Of a stretch of DNA of 64,000 bases, positions 1 through 10,983 are shown piece by piece. Origin of the DNA: Cryptomeria japonica. Its lineage: Eukaryota; Streptophyta; Pinopsida; Cupressales; Cupressaceae. Location: the NCBI RefSeq assembly GCF_030272615.1, contig NC_081409.1, forward strand, positions 912,887,840-912,951,839, in the 5' to 3' direction. The notes under the pieces are model-generated. The model saw nothing but the letters and a program-made list of their open reading frames with translations. It was not told where the DNA came from and ran no database searches. The position numbers and the translations under genes are program-made. Every line of letters begins with the position of its first letter. Within the stretch, counting starts at the first letter, position 1.

Positions 1-389
1 TCGAATCCTTTATAAATTGGGAACAACTTTGTATTTTTTTTAAGCTGCAATAAAGAAATTCCGTGTGCAGTTCTGAAACAGGGCACACTGTTTTTAATTC
101 TGAGTTGTGATTTTTATAACTCTGCAGTTATTTATTTATTTATTTTCTGTCATAATTATATTAGCTTGTCAGCTGGCCTTAGGAACAGGGCTCTTTTCCA
201 ATTCTACAGAGATTAATGTTTTTAATGCACCCTTTTTAATGCTTTTTTACATCCAGCGAGGACAACCTTCTTGCATCAACCATTAAGGACAATGCTTTGA
301 ACCATCATGCAGTTTATACAGTTGTGGACGGCTTAGTCTTAAATATCACATACTAAGTTTTGACTCTTAGGCTTAAAAGTGTTAAACAC
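1..389. other. noncoding sequence downstream of the G1 reading frame
   Basis: No open frame or polypurine tract is seen here. By comparison with G3, where about 730 bp separate the last stop from the 3' LTR, this is probably the 3' untranslated part of G1. The LTR itself would lie to the left of the window. Confidence 0.4.
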
Positions 390-728
390 TCAGAGTTGAC
401 TGAGGGGCATGTCATCATCGGTTTCAAGGAAAGGTGAGATAGTGAAGACATAAATGTTAGTGGCATCACTATTTGAACTGCTCATGATAGATTCAGTGCT
501 TGGATTCCAAAATGATTCTATCCAAGCTTTAGGACATGTTTTGATGAGAGGAGGAATTTCACATTTATCTTCCATAGGCAAATCGTCAGGGTCAATGAAG
601 ACATTATCTAGGGCATAGGAGCTAGAGGAATAAGAGTCCCACTCCCATTCATTAGAATTAGTTTCAGGTTGGGTGTCCTCAGGTGTCGTTTCATCATCAA
701 AATCATGCCCTTTTTCACACGTAGTCAC
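390..728 (-). CDS. acidic C-terminal segment of the G1 polyprotein
   Basis: A 112-codon open frame that overlaps the end of the G-patch frame by four bases, probably the same polyprotein after a frameshift. It is rich in Asp, Glu, Ser and Thr (for example EWEWDSYSSSS, then DNVFIDPDDLP) and ends in DDDMPLSQL. G3 has a similar acidic tail (INLDDDIDENV) after its proline-rich region, which supports a common origin. Function unknown; there is no catalytic motif. Confidence 0.5.
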   Translation of the reverse strand: MTTCEKGHDFDDETTPEDTQPETNSNEWEWDSYSSSSYALDNVFIDPDDLPMEDKCEIPPLIKTCPKAWIESFWNPSTESIMSSSNSDATNIYVFTISPFLETDDDMPLSQL

Positions 729-1234
729 TTTGGTAGATGACCTGTCCCGATTCGCAATGGTACAAAACCTAAACCCAAAGTTCTATGTCGCATCTCAAGT
801 ATGATTGGCTCTAATCTTCCTTTTTTGTCAGGGCCCAAACCATTGCATCCATCATATCCATTCTTCTGCATTATGGTACACCCTTTACCATATTGTTCTA
901 CTGGTAATTGAATAGGTGAAGTGTCTACCGTGTCAGCTTCATCTTTATAAAGCCAATCTGATACATTGTCATCCAAAGTTTCTTTGTTTAGCTCACCCCA
1001 CTTTGTGAGTGTGGTGGGGGGTTGATATTGGATGAATGTTTTAGATTCCTTTTGCAACAAATGTGGTTTCCCATGTGATTTTGGTGACATAGGCAGCTTG
1101 CCAATAAGAAAGGTATGGGTCATTGAATACTCTCCACAACCTTGATCTTGTATTTTCATCTTACCCTTGATAGATTCTAACAATGTATTGGGATCAATAT
1201 AATTAGGCAAGGACACCTCTCTATTTACTAGCAC
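725..1234 (-). CDS. G-patch domain segment of the Gypsy G1 polyprotein
   Basis: A 169-codon open frame. Its last third holds a G-patch: NGYDGCNGLGPDKKGRLEPI followed by a second glycine cluster, TLGLGFVPL. These glycines with the intervening basic stretch are the hallmark of this nucleic-acid-binding domain. G-patches occur next to the protease in betaretroviruses and in some plant Ty3/Gypsy lineages, where they are thought to assist reverse transcription or nucleic-acid binding. The N-terminal part contains GKLPMSPKSHGKPHL and an acidic segment, DEADTVDTSPIQLP. It lies directly downstream of the protease-like domain, as expected. No start codon is needed if it is part of a polyprotein. Confidence 0.65.
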   Translation of the reverse strand: MLVNREVSLPNYIDPNTLLESIKGKMKIQDQGCGEYSMTHTFLIGKLPMSPKSHGKPHLLQKESKTFIQYQPPTTLTKWGELNKETLDDNVSDWLYKDEADTVDTSPIQLPVEQYGKGCTIMQKNGYDGCNGLGPDKKGRLEPIILEMRHRTLGLGFVPLRIGTGHLPK

Positions 1235-1321
1235 TTGTTGTTGCAGAGTATCCTTCAGGTTAGCACAAAATTGAAACAGATTAGGATCTCTAGGAATTGC
1301 TATCTTGATTCCATTGTATGA

Positions 1322-1874
1322 TTATTTCAGACACTGGTGATAAATCGAAGGAACTGCTTTCATTGCATGAATCCATGAACGACCTAGAATCATATTATAA
1401 GGGAGGTCTAGATCTAGCACTTGCAACAAAGTGTTCTCTATTGCTAGACCTACTCTAATAGGCAAGACAATCACTCTTTTAGATGGGCGTTCAACATCAT
1501 CATAGACTTTTATTGTTATCTTCCTTGAAGGATGTATGCCATTTTTAGAGTAACCAAGGCCAATTATGACTCTCATAGTGCATATATTTAGGCTTGCTCC
1601 ACCATCTATCAAAACTCGTTTGATTTTTGCAATTATGGATGAACACTTCGAGATGGAGGGGATCATTATGATGGGTTTTATTGCAAGGTATATCTTTGTT
1701 CGGAAAGGCAACATGCTGAGAAGTAGCAAGGTGTCCTATCCTAGCTTGAAATTGGTCAACATCAATATCAGTAGGTATCGTTGACTCAGTCAGGGCTTTG
1801 TCTAAGACAACGCAATGCATGGGAGACATTTTTAACAGCTCAAGGATAGAAATTTTTGCAAGTGTTTTTCCCAA
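1322..1874 (-). pseudogene. G1 aspartic-protease-like region, frameshifted
   Basis: The upstream half (1874 to about 1640) reads ISILELLKMSPMHCVVLDKA and later VAFPNKDIP, the pre-protease segment seen in plant Gypsy polyproteins. The frame then changes near 1640 and continues as KRVLIDGGASLNICTM, an aspartic-protease active-site region in which D-G-G stands where D-[S/T]-G is usual. A second conserved block, LPYNMILGRSWIHAMKA, follows near 1400 and matches the ILGR-W motif of retropepsin-like domains. Both halves belong to one gene broken by a frameshift. Stops follow on both sides. Confidence 0.7.
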
Positions 1875-2196
1875 ATGGTTAAAGAGATTGTATTGGCTCG
1901 TTGAGGTTATTTTAGGAGGATTGGAAGGTGTTTCTTTTAAGACTATTTTTTATCAGTGAGTGCTCACTGCACATGAGGAATCTTGTTCTTTTTATCCTTA
2001 TGGTTGATACATACTCATCTGATGCACGAAACTAATTAATGACATTGTTGTGACTTGAGCTGGTATAGTCTAGATTGCCTTTTTTATTTGAATTTGAAGA
2101 GGAGGCTTTTCCCTTGTCATGATCAAGTAAGGGAGTCTTGAAAATTGTATGATCAATGTTAAAAGTTCTGGCAGATGGATCTACCTCAATCACACC

Positions 2197-4857
2197 CTAA
2201 TCAAGAAAATCTTGAATAAGGTGCTTCAGTTGAAAACATGACATTGTTTTATGTCCCTTAGACTGATGGTATCCACAATATGCATTATCATTCCACCAAT
2301 GTGGTTTTACTGGTGGTTCTTCTTTGATGTTTGATAACTTGATGAAATTGTCTTGGATCAATTGTTTCATAACCGATTCAATTGGCTCTCCCAATGGTGT
2401 AAACTATTGGGGAGACCCATCTCTTGATCTGAAAGGTCTACATTGCTAACCTTGTTGTTGTTGATTTTGTGATTGTTGAGTTACATTACTTGTTTGATTC
2501 TGCATCTGTTGAGTCTTTTGGGAAGCTTGAGTATTAGAAGCACTTGATCCTTTTATTAGAAACTTAGGTTGATTCATGCTTATTGTTCTTGCGTCGAACA
2601 CATCATCATTGGTGACATTATTGTTCTTGGACCAAAATTTATTCTTGTCACTTGAATTGTTCAAATTATTATTGTATTTGTTGATCTTGATTACTCCCTT
2701 GGCAACAAGAGTGTTCTCAATGTTCATTCCCTTTTTAATGAGCTTCTCAATGGTACTTGGACTTTTTAATTTTAGTTCATACATCATTTCTAGTGCATAA
2801 TTTTGAATGAAGTTAACTTGTTTTTCCTCAGGTATGTCAAGAGAACATCGACTGACCAGGCTTCACTATCTTTGTAGGAAAGTCATCAAAGGTTCCCCTG
2901 GCTTTTGTTTTGTAGTACATAAATCTAACATGGTTATCTCATTGTCAATGTTGAATGTGAAATGACAAATGAATTTCTCGGCCAATCCATTCCAAGTTTT
3001 TATATTCCCTGGAAAATGTTCATACCAACCCATATCTTGTCTTGTGAGATTTCACATGAAAAGATGCATCAAATATGTCTCATTATAAGTCACCTCAGTG
3101 CATGCTACATAGAAAGCTCAAATATGATCTTTTGGGTTGCCCTTTCCTTTGTATTTCTCAAAATTTGGCGCCTCAAAATGTTTAGGAAAGGGAGGCATGT
3201 ACAAACTTTATCCGAATGGATTAGGACATATGTCCCACTCTGTATATAACTTCTTTGTACTTTTGGTTTGCAAGGCCTCAATTTGTCATTGCATCTTCTC
3301 AATTGGTTGTAGCAATACATTGGATTGTGAAGGATTTTGAGGTTCATCATTCATCCCTAGATGTCTTCGTTTTCGATATATGGTACCTCCAAATGGTTGT
3401 TGATGTTCAAAGATTGCTGACTTTGGCATCTCTGGGATATATACATTTTGATATTGCTCTTGTTGTTGAGGCATTGCTCTATCTTGATATTGAGTATTTT
3501 GTTGTACCAACTAAGATGGGATTACCATCTGCATTTGTGGTTGATATTGCGTTTTGGGTTGTTGAAATTGCATTTGTGGTTGATATTGCACTTTGGGTTG
3601 TTGGAATTGCATTTGCGGTTGATAATGTGTATTTATCTATTGTTGTTGTTGTTGGGGCATATAATAGCTTGTTTTCCCTTGTTGCACATATTGGGGCACA
3701 TGTTGTTGTTGATACTGATGTTGTTGACTTTGAATCGGAATTTGTTGATTTTGTGCCATTTGTTACTGCCCTAATGTGAATCTGATTAATTTCAAAAAGC
3801 TTTGCTTATGTGCTTTAGGTTGTTTCACTTTTACATGCAGAATGGCACTTGTATTAACTTGATGTGAAGTTTGTCCAAACGATTGTTATTGTTGCAAGTT
3901 TATATTTACTTGTAGTGGTGTAGAAAGCACTGTGGTTTGTTGTTGAGAATAATATTGTTGTTGTGCATTACATATTTGCACATTTTTTGGTGCCTGTTGT
4001 GCGCTTTTCAATTGTTGCAATACTTGTGGTTGTGCGCCACTATTTTCTCTTTTTGTGGCCATGATTAAAGGTCTTGTCAATAAACTTTGTGTCATTTATG
4101 AATAGGTATTTGTCGCATGTACTGAACTTGAGTGCACATAAGAACTTTGTTACATCATTAGATTGGTTTGGACATCGGTGATATTTGTCATTCCAGTCAT
4201 GAATTGTTCTTGCATTTGTGATTGTGATCCATTTTGATGAACTTGTGATGTCTTTGGATATGTTGCATTTGTCAATGTTTTCGCCATTTTTATTTGATCT
4301 TGCGAAAATGGTGTAGTGTTGTACAATGGATTGTTAATTGTGTCAAACGTCAATATTTTGGTGGAACATTTACACTCAAATATTTAGAGTCGTGCTTCCC
4401 AGATAATGTGATTGGAACCTCTTGTTGTGCATTTGTTTCATTTGAATGAAGTTCAAAACTCAAAATAGTACCAACTTCATGTTGCGTTTGTACATTAGTT
4501 TAATAATTCGAGGTTGTAGGAGCTTCAAACATGCTTCTATACTTGTCAAGAAACAATCTAGACACTTTACTCAAGAACTTGTTCATTCTCTTTTCCATCT
4601 TTGGATTGCTAATAAACATTTTGACATCATTTGAATCATCAGAATCTGATGGGTTATTTAGATCCATTTCTTGTTGAAGGTGTTGGTTTGATCACAACCC
4701 TTGTAAAAGGCTTTGTTCCTCATATGACATTAGAGGTTGCGTGTCATGTTGCAGGTTTAATTGATTGAAATTGAATGGTGCACTCCCTAATGGTGTTGGT
4801 AGAACACTTCCACATCCTGAGTTTATTGACACAAATATGGGTTCATTATATGGAGGT
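2197..4857 (-). pseudogene. G1 gag, capsid to zinc-knuckle region, degraded
   Basis: Minus-strand reading gives an N-terminal Gln-rich part (4353 to about 3290), a capsid (Retrotrans_gag-type) domain from about 3200 to 2710, and a CCHC-like segment, YCGYHQSKGHKTMSC, at about 2290-2250. The capsid stretch includes EAPNFEKYKGKGNPKDH and later WYEHFPGNIKTWNGLAEKF, which match the family pattern of a target block followed by an aromatic-rich helix. Several stops and frame changes interrupt it. A TAG lies immediately before FTPLGEPIES, at the same place as the single TAG in the G2 gag. The N-terminus continues on the other side of Copia A at 10984-11172. Confidence 0.7.
3530..3620 (-). repeat. 39-bp tandem repeat coding a Gln-rich 13-residue unit
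   Basis: Units start at 3530, 3569 and 3608 (the last partial). The minus-strand product repeats a Q/P/Y/M-rich 13-residue pattern (FQQPK then QYQPQMQ) within the G1 gag Gln-rich region. Confidence 0.75.
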
Positions 4858-4862
4858 GGTCC

Positions 4863-5112
4863 TGTGAGATTTTGCCAAGATCAAGGGCACAATGAAAAGT
4901 ATTAAAATAGAGACAAAAGAATGACAAGAACAAATTGTATTCTCATCAATATGAAAATGATCAACTAGATTCATCAATACAATGAATATAGGCCTGCTTA
5001 TATAGGCAAGGCCATATAAATAAATATTCATTATGGATATTATTACACTTTACTTAAGTTAACTTAAGTAAAGTGTAATAATATCCATAATGAATATTTA
5101 TTTACACCAACA
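4863..5112 (-). repeat. Copia A 3' LTR, shortened and rearranged
   Basis: The first 155 bases (4863-5017) match the start of the other LTR (10528-10682), and 5061-5112 match its end (10927-10978). The roughly 240 bp between these in the intact LTR are missing. In their place stands an inverted copy of the terminal 44 bp, which creates an 88-bp palindrome. A minus-strand TATA-like stretch (CTATATAAG, complement of about 4997-5005) is retained. Confidence 0.9.
5017..5104. repeat. 88-bp perfect palindrome inside the Copia A 3' LTR
   Basis: Left arm 5017-5060 and right arm 5061-5104 are exact reverse complements with no spacer. The centre is AAGTTAACTT. The other LTR (10528-10978) has only the right arm (10927-10970) preceded by TAAGTT, so a 12-bp palindrome was already present at the centre. 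Confidence 0.97.
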
Positions 5113-5125
5113 CCCCCCCTTAAGT
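5113..5125 (-). other. Copia A polypurine tract
   Basis: On the minus strand ACTTAAGGGGGGG abuts the start of the 3' LTR (TGTTGGTG). This is the expected place and composition for the primer of plus-strand DNA synthesis. Confidence 0.8.
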
Positions 5126-5381
5126 GCAACTTAGGGGAATGAAGACTCAAGTCAACAATGCAAGATGGGTCCCGGCTACTAGGCCATGATAGGTACCCAT
5201 GTACAAAATGCAAATGCAAGCAAAACTATGCAAAGCAATCTCTCACAAACAGAGAAAGGGAGAAAACCCAGTGGGAAAAAAATCCCCCCCAAAAGAGAGA
5301 TGAAAGTACAAAAGACTCTCAAAGAAGATGGACAAAACCTCAAAGAGGAAAAAGTCCCCCCCATAAGAGAGGAAGGAGAAG

Positions 5382-8300
5382 TCAGCTGACCCCCCCTAAT
5401 GACACATCCCGCACCCCTAAGAGAGCTCACAACTGCTGGAACTTACTCTCGGTGAAAGGTTTGGTGAATATGTCTGCAACCTGCTCCGCTGTAGGACAAT
5501 ACTGCAAATCAATGACCTGCTCCTGAATGAGCTCTCAAATATAGTGCATATGAATCTCGATGTGTTTGGTCGCTTGGTGCTGGACTGGGTTCTTCGAGAT
5601 TGCAATAGCACTCTGATTATCACAATGTGGAACTGTCAGCAATGGAGTGGTGAATCCAAACTCTGTGAGAATTTGCTAAATCCAAATGGTCTCAGTCGCT
5701 GCGTTAACAATGCCTCGATACTTAGCCTCAGCCAAAGAGAGAGCAATAGCATGTTGCTTCTTTCTCTGCCAACAAATGGGGCCTGAACCAAGGTGAAAAC
5801 TGTAACCAGAAGTAGACTTACGATCATCAAGATCGCCAGCCCAATCGGAGTCTGTGTAACCAACCAAGCGAAGTCCCGTGCCTGCTACATAGTGAATCCC
5901 ATAGTGATGTGTACCCTGGATGTAATGAAGGATGCGTTTGGCGGCTTTCCAATGAAGCTCATGTGGTTCCTGCATGAAGCGGGAAACCATGCCAACTGCA
6001 AATGAAATATCAGTGCGTGTATGGGTCAAGTAGATGAGACTACCCACAAGTTGATGATACAAAGTGGCATGAACTGGTGGAGAAGAACACTAAGCCTCAA
6101 GCTTGACTCCTGAAAGAAAGGGAGTCGAGGCAGGCTTACGATCAGCCATATGAAAGCGTGCAAGTAGATCAAGAGCATACTTGGGCTACGATAGTGTAAT
6201 CCCGGAAGGTGACTGTGAAATCTCTATCCCGAGAAAGTAGTGCAAAAGACCCAAGTCAGTCATAGCAAATCTGTCATGCAAAGCCGATTTGACCCTGCTA
6301 ATGATGGGTGCAATACTCCCTATAATGATCAAGTCATCAACATAGAGCACAAGTATCAAGTGAGAGTCATCCTGTCACAAAATGTAGACATTCGGATCGG
6401 AATGACACCTGGTGAACCCTGCGGAGAGAAGAAAGGAACCCATCCTGGCGTACCAAGCCTTGGGGGCCTGCTTAAGGCCATAGAGAGATTTCCTTAGTCT
6501 GCAAACCAAAGAAGTATCCTGGATGAAACCCTGTGGCTGCTCCATATAAATCTCCTCATCAAGATCACCATGAAGAAAAGCACTCTTCACATCCATCTGA
6601 TGTACAGCCCAACCATGAGTTGCAGCAATAGCAAGTGTCAAGCGAATGGAGTTCATCTTGGCTACAGGTGCAAAGGTATCAGTATAGTCAACACCTGCAA
6701 CCTGAGAGAAACCTTTCGCAACAAGCCGAGCCTTATACTTATCCACACTACCATCCGCTGCAAACTTGGTCCGATAGATCCACTTACATCGAACCATCTT
6801 TCTCCCCTTAGGGAGATGGGCTAAATCCCATGTGTTGTTCCTCATCAAGGAACTATACTCTTCCTCCATAGCTTGGTCCCACTCAGAAACCCCTGATGCT
6901 TCCCGAAATGTCTGTGGATCGGAAGCAATAGCAATGAATGCATGTGGAAGATCCTGATGCTATGATTGAGTTCTCTATGTATCTGAAGGATCCCCAACAA
7001 GAGAACCTACAGACTCAAGTGTCTATCGAGCCCAACGAGGTCTAGGTGGAGGTGGAGAACAAGGCTCCTCAACTGCAAGTGGACCCTGCGGAGGTGTAAC
7101 CCCGTGAGTCAGAGTTGAAGGAGTCTCATCATCTGAATCACTAGCATCACTATCCACAATGGAGGAAGGTGGAGGAGGTAGAGAGGCTAAGCTAGGAGAG
7201 CTTTCCTCAAAGTGAACACTCCTCTCAATGAAAACCTCATGTGTCTCAGGATCCATCAATCTATATGCCTTAACACCCTCAGGATATCCAACAAATATGC
7301 AAGGTCGACTCTGTGGTTCCAATGCCTTGCATTTTTGCGGAGGTATGCAAGCCCATGCTGGACACCCAAAGACTCTGAAATGTCTCACAATCGGTTTCCT
7401 ACCAGCACAAGCCTCAAAAGGAGTAATACCTTGCAAAGCTTTGTGAGGAACTCGATTCTGGATGTGTGTGGCACAACTGATAGCCTCTGCCCAAAAAGCG
7501 GGATCAAGAGAACGTGCATGTATCATACAGCTAGCCATTTCTTTGAGAGTTCTATTCTTGCATTCTGCAACTCCGTTCTGCTGTGGAGTGTATGCAACAG
7601 AATATTGAAGATCAATTCCCTCAAGTTTACAAAAATCCTCAAGCCTCTTGTTCACATATTCCCTTCCATTATCTCTATGAAGAATCTTGACCACTTTCCC
7701 GGATTGCTTCTCCACACGAGTCTTGAAGTCCTGAAATCTGTCAAATACTTCACTCTTATGAATAAGAAAGTAGACCCAAGTGAAGCAGGAGTAGTCATCA
7801 ATGAAGGTGAGGACATAGCGGGCCTTACTAAATGAAGGTACTGGAAATGGACCTGCTACATCACTGTGAACAAGTTGAAGAACTTCCAAAGCTCTCCAAG
7901 CTTTCCCTTTATCAAACTTTTCCTCAGGATGCTTGCCCATGGAACAATCTGAACATACACCATCCGAAAAACTGATTCGAGGTAGACCTGTGAACATGTC
8001 TTTAGTGCTAAGCTGCTCAAGATAGTGGTAGTTGAGGTGACCAAACCGCTCATGCCATAGCTTACTTTCTGAATTTGAATGAGTAAGCAAGGTTCTAGAA
8101 GGTGAACTTGGCACAAAGTGGGAGAATGAATAAAGCCTTGAGTTGTCATTGACTTGTCCCACTGCTACCAAGGCATCATCATCAAGTTCCTTTACCATAA
8201 CTAAATCTGGTGTAAACTCAACCTTTTTCCCATTCCCATAGTGAGTGATTTGGTAGATAGAGAGAAGGTTGGTAGACAAGTTAGGAACATAGAGAACATT

Positions 8301-9452
8301 CTCAAATGTTCCATCATCCATGTCAACTGAACCTTTGCCTTCAACCTCTACTTGTGTATCATCACCTATGTAAATGTGAGGTACCTTAGATGGCTCCAAT
8401 GAAGAAAATTGCTCCTTTGTAGAACCCATGTGATATGAGGCACCCGAGTCAAGTATCCATTGATGTGAAGAACCTATTGTAGCCACAAATGCTTGCCCTT
8501 TTCCCTTAGACTGTGAGGAAGAGGAAGGAGATGAATCCTTCTTTGTGTAGGCAGATGGCAAGTTGATGTTGTTTTTCTTAAGAAGATTAGTTAACTCATC
8601 AACTTGCTTTGTGTGGCATCGATGCTCATCCTGACCATACTTCTTGCAATATGCACAAGTTGGTTTATCCTTCTTAGGTGGTGTCCCCTTCTTGGAAGAG
8701 GATGAAAAATTGCCTTGAGATGGAGAGGATGATTGTCCTTTTTCCTGTTGTGTGTGTGACTTAGATTGCTTCTTCTTCTTGTTGGAATCTTTGCCTAAAC
8801 TTCCTTGATTCCCTTGATTAGCCACCAAAGCCTTGGACTTTGAAGACTTGAGAAGCCCCATGTTCAACAACTTAGATTGTTCCAATATCAACATTTCTGT
8901 GAAAGCATCAAATGAAGGCATAACATAGGAACTCCCTACTGTCTAACGATGAGTTTGGAAGCTAGACACAAATGTTGCATATTTTGGTGCAAGCTTGTCC
9001 AACAAGTTGAATATCAACTGAGCATCCTTTTTGTCAATTCCACAATCCTTAAGCTTTGCTCTTAGCTCATTTGCTTTGGTGACATAATCTTGGATTGTAT
9101 CAAAACTCTTGGGATCCAAGTTGGTGAGCTCATTGTCAATCTTATAACCTCTGATTTCATCAACTTCACCATACAATTTCTGAAACATATCCCAAACATC
9201 TTTGATTGTAGTACACTTTTCAATATGAAAGATGAGGTCATCTGATACATACTTGCGCAAAGTTCCAAGAGCCATGCAATTCTTAGTGAGCCATTCTAAC
9301 TGAGCATTAGGATCAACCTTAGGATCAGGTTGTGCTGCTATTGTTCCATCTATGTAATGCATGAGACCTTTTTCCATTAATTTGTTCCATACTTTAATTT
9401 TCCATGATGCATAATTATGTGGAGTTAAAGGTGGAAATTTATGAGGACTCAT
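5382..9452 (-). pseudogene. Copia A gag-pol polyprotein with ten in-frame stops
   Basis: A single 1,357-codon frame of normal Copia length. The ATG at 9452 (MSPHKFPPLTPHNYASWK) is preferred because it starts the usual gag motif. Gag holds a UBN2-like capsid with LDKLAPKY, then a variant zinc knuckle, CAYCKKYGQDEHRCH. The protease shows WILDSGASYHMG. The integrase shows the zinc-binding HERFGHLNYHYL, HSDVAGPF, DNGREY and NGVAECKNRT, so D, D and E are all present. The reverse transcriptase has an intact YVDD at 6333-6344. RNase H includes [17 protein letters not shown]. Stops are TAG at 8943, 7023, 6975, 6960, 6186, 6090 and 5676, and TGA at 6375, 5535 and 5427 (lowest coordinate of each). The frame never shifts. 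Confidence 0.93.
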
Positions 9453-10102
9453 TGCAACAAAAATGAAAGAGCACAAGGAAAGAGAGGCACAATCACACAA
9501 GACACCTCCCCAAATTCACTCAATCAAAGAACCCCCCCAAAAGTGATGATTTGGCACTTTATACTTAGTGCGTATACAATGGGCCACTTGCAAAAAATGG
9601 CAAAGTGGGCTTCTAATTTTAATTTTACAACTACCTCAATAAGGCCAAAAGAGACTCAAACTAATAATGCAAGAGATCTAAACTAAGATCCAAGCAATTT
9701 ACAAGTACCAAATAGGCCAAATAAGACCAATATCTGAAAGTACAATTTCTCCTTAAAATCTCTGAAATCTGATCATAGATTATGAAAGTAGATGAAAAAA
9801 CATGCACTTTCAAAAAAAGTGGCACCTGAAAAGGAAGTCGTATGAGCTCAAACGAGGCCTTTGAAGTTGCAGAATTGAGGACTGGACAGGTACAGCCGAG
9901 AGAATCTGAAAATTACAAAAAACCTATGCACCAAAATCAGAAAATAACCACACCACTGCGAAGAGCAAGAAAAATTAGCCCAAATAAAAAAAAATTGCAC
10001 CCAAAAAGGAGCAAAATTGAGCAAGTTATGGGCCTCCAAAGTTGACCCAAAAATCCAAACTGCTCAACAGAGAGGGGTCTAAAAATTTCCAACGAAAATG
10101 CG

Positions 10103-10169
10103 GACTGGACGCTGATTGTGCACTGCTGACTGGGTGCTGCTGACTGTGCGCTGTTGACTGGGCAGAAGG
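10103..10169. repeat. 14-bp tandem repeats in the Copia A leader
   Basis: Units beginning with GACTG occur at 10103, 10128, 10142 and 10156; the last three are spaced exactly 14 bp (GACTGGGTGCTGCT and GACTGTGCGCTGTT). They lie in the untranslated leader between primer site and gag. Confidence 0.7.
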
Positions 10170-10185
10170 TACGAATTCCAAAAAT

Positions 10186-10300
10186 AATTTTCAATTTTTT
10201 TAATTTTTTTTTTTCAAAAAAAAAATTTCAGCTGGAAAATTATTTTTCAAAAATTTTTAAAAATTTTTTTTTTGAAAAAAATCTGAAAATTCCGTACCAT
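10186..10300. repeat. A/T homopolymer hairpins in the Copia A leader
   Basis: Alternating runs of T and A, with short mirrored segments such as TTTTTCAAAAATTTTTAAAA, form several possible stem-loops. The composition is low complexity and there is no coding potential. The leader (9453-10515) shows no other feature. Confidence 0.6.
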
Positions 10301-10515
10301 ACTGCCCGAATTGGGCAGAAAATTTCCTCCACACCCAAAAATCGATTTTCGCCAGAATAGGTCTAATTTATACTCGATTTTTATGGAAACGGCCTCCCAG
10401 ACGCAATGGTGAGGTCAAAAATGCTCTAAGATGCCTCCAAAAAATGCAGTCCCTCGGATCCAAAAATAAAAGCCTTCCACGATGTCTCCAAAAACCAATC
10501 AATGAAGCTCCAATT

Positions 10516-10527
10516 GCTCTGATACCA
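10516..10527 (-). other. Copia A primer binding site, initiator tRNA-Met
   Basis: Minus-strand TGGTATCAGAGC directly follows the 5' LTR. This is the standard plant Copia primer site, complementary to the 3' end of initiator tRNA-Met. Confidence 0.93.
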
Positions 10528-10978
10528 TGTGAGATTTTGCCAAGATCAAGTGCACAATGAAAAGTATTAAAATAGAGACAAAAGAATGACAAGAACAAAC
10601 TGTATTCTCATCAATATGAAAATGATCAACTATATTCATCAATACAATGAATATAGGCCTACTTATATAGGCAAGGCCATATGGATGTACGAGCACACAA
10701 TCATGACATGTGGCTCAATGAGAAACAAGGGTAGGTAAGAAATACTAGGGGTAGGTAGGAGAAATAATATAATATTTCACAAGAGGTGGATGACCCACCG
10801 AATGTGGAGTGTAACAACAAAATAAGAACACAAAAGGTGGAATTTCTCCTACAAGCTCTATCCCTATGTGCACACTTCTCTAAATGTCTCAAATCCAAAC
10901 TACGAAGAGATGCATTATCCTAAGTTAACTTAAGTAAAGTGTAATAATATCCATAATGAATATTTATTTACACCAACA
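10528..10978 (-). repeat. Copia A 5' LTR, 451 bp
   Basis: It begins TGTGAGATTTTGCC and ends ACACCAACA on the plus strand, followed by the GGTCC duplication. It keeps the 240-bp internal stretch lost from the other LTR. A minus-strand TATA box (CTATATAAGTAGG) is at about 10658-10670. Confidence 0.93.
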
Positions 10979-10983
10979 GGTCC

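Larger units (their letters stand above)
4863..10978 (-). mobile_element. complete Copia element A inserted in G1 gag
   Basis: The ends are TG...CA, flanked by a perfect 5-bp duplication, GGTCC, at 4858-4862 and 10979-10983. The element has LTRs (250 and 451 bp), an initiator-Met primer site (10516-10527), a polypurine tract (5113-5125) and one long polyprotein frame (9452 to 5382) in Copia order: gag, protease, integrase, reverse transcriptase, RNase H. Ten in-frame stops and no frameshift make it non-functional but easily read. It separates G1 gag residues coded at 11172-10984 from those at 4857 and below, so it is younger than G1. Confidence 0.95.

Noticed and set aside
3255-3779. 174-codon plus-strand frame rich in Val and Phe
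   Set aside because: It is the complement of the Gln-rich region of G1 gag; the capsid and zinc-knuckle order is on the minus strand.
5158-5526. 122-codon plus-strand frame, basic
   Set aside because: Lies opposite the RNase H end and 3' untranslated region of Copia A and resembles nothing known.
7212-7835. 207-codon plus-strand frame
   Set aside because: Antisense to the integrase of Copia A, which has clear catalytic motifs.
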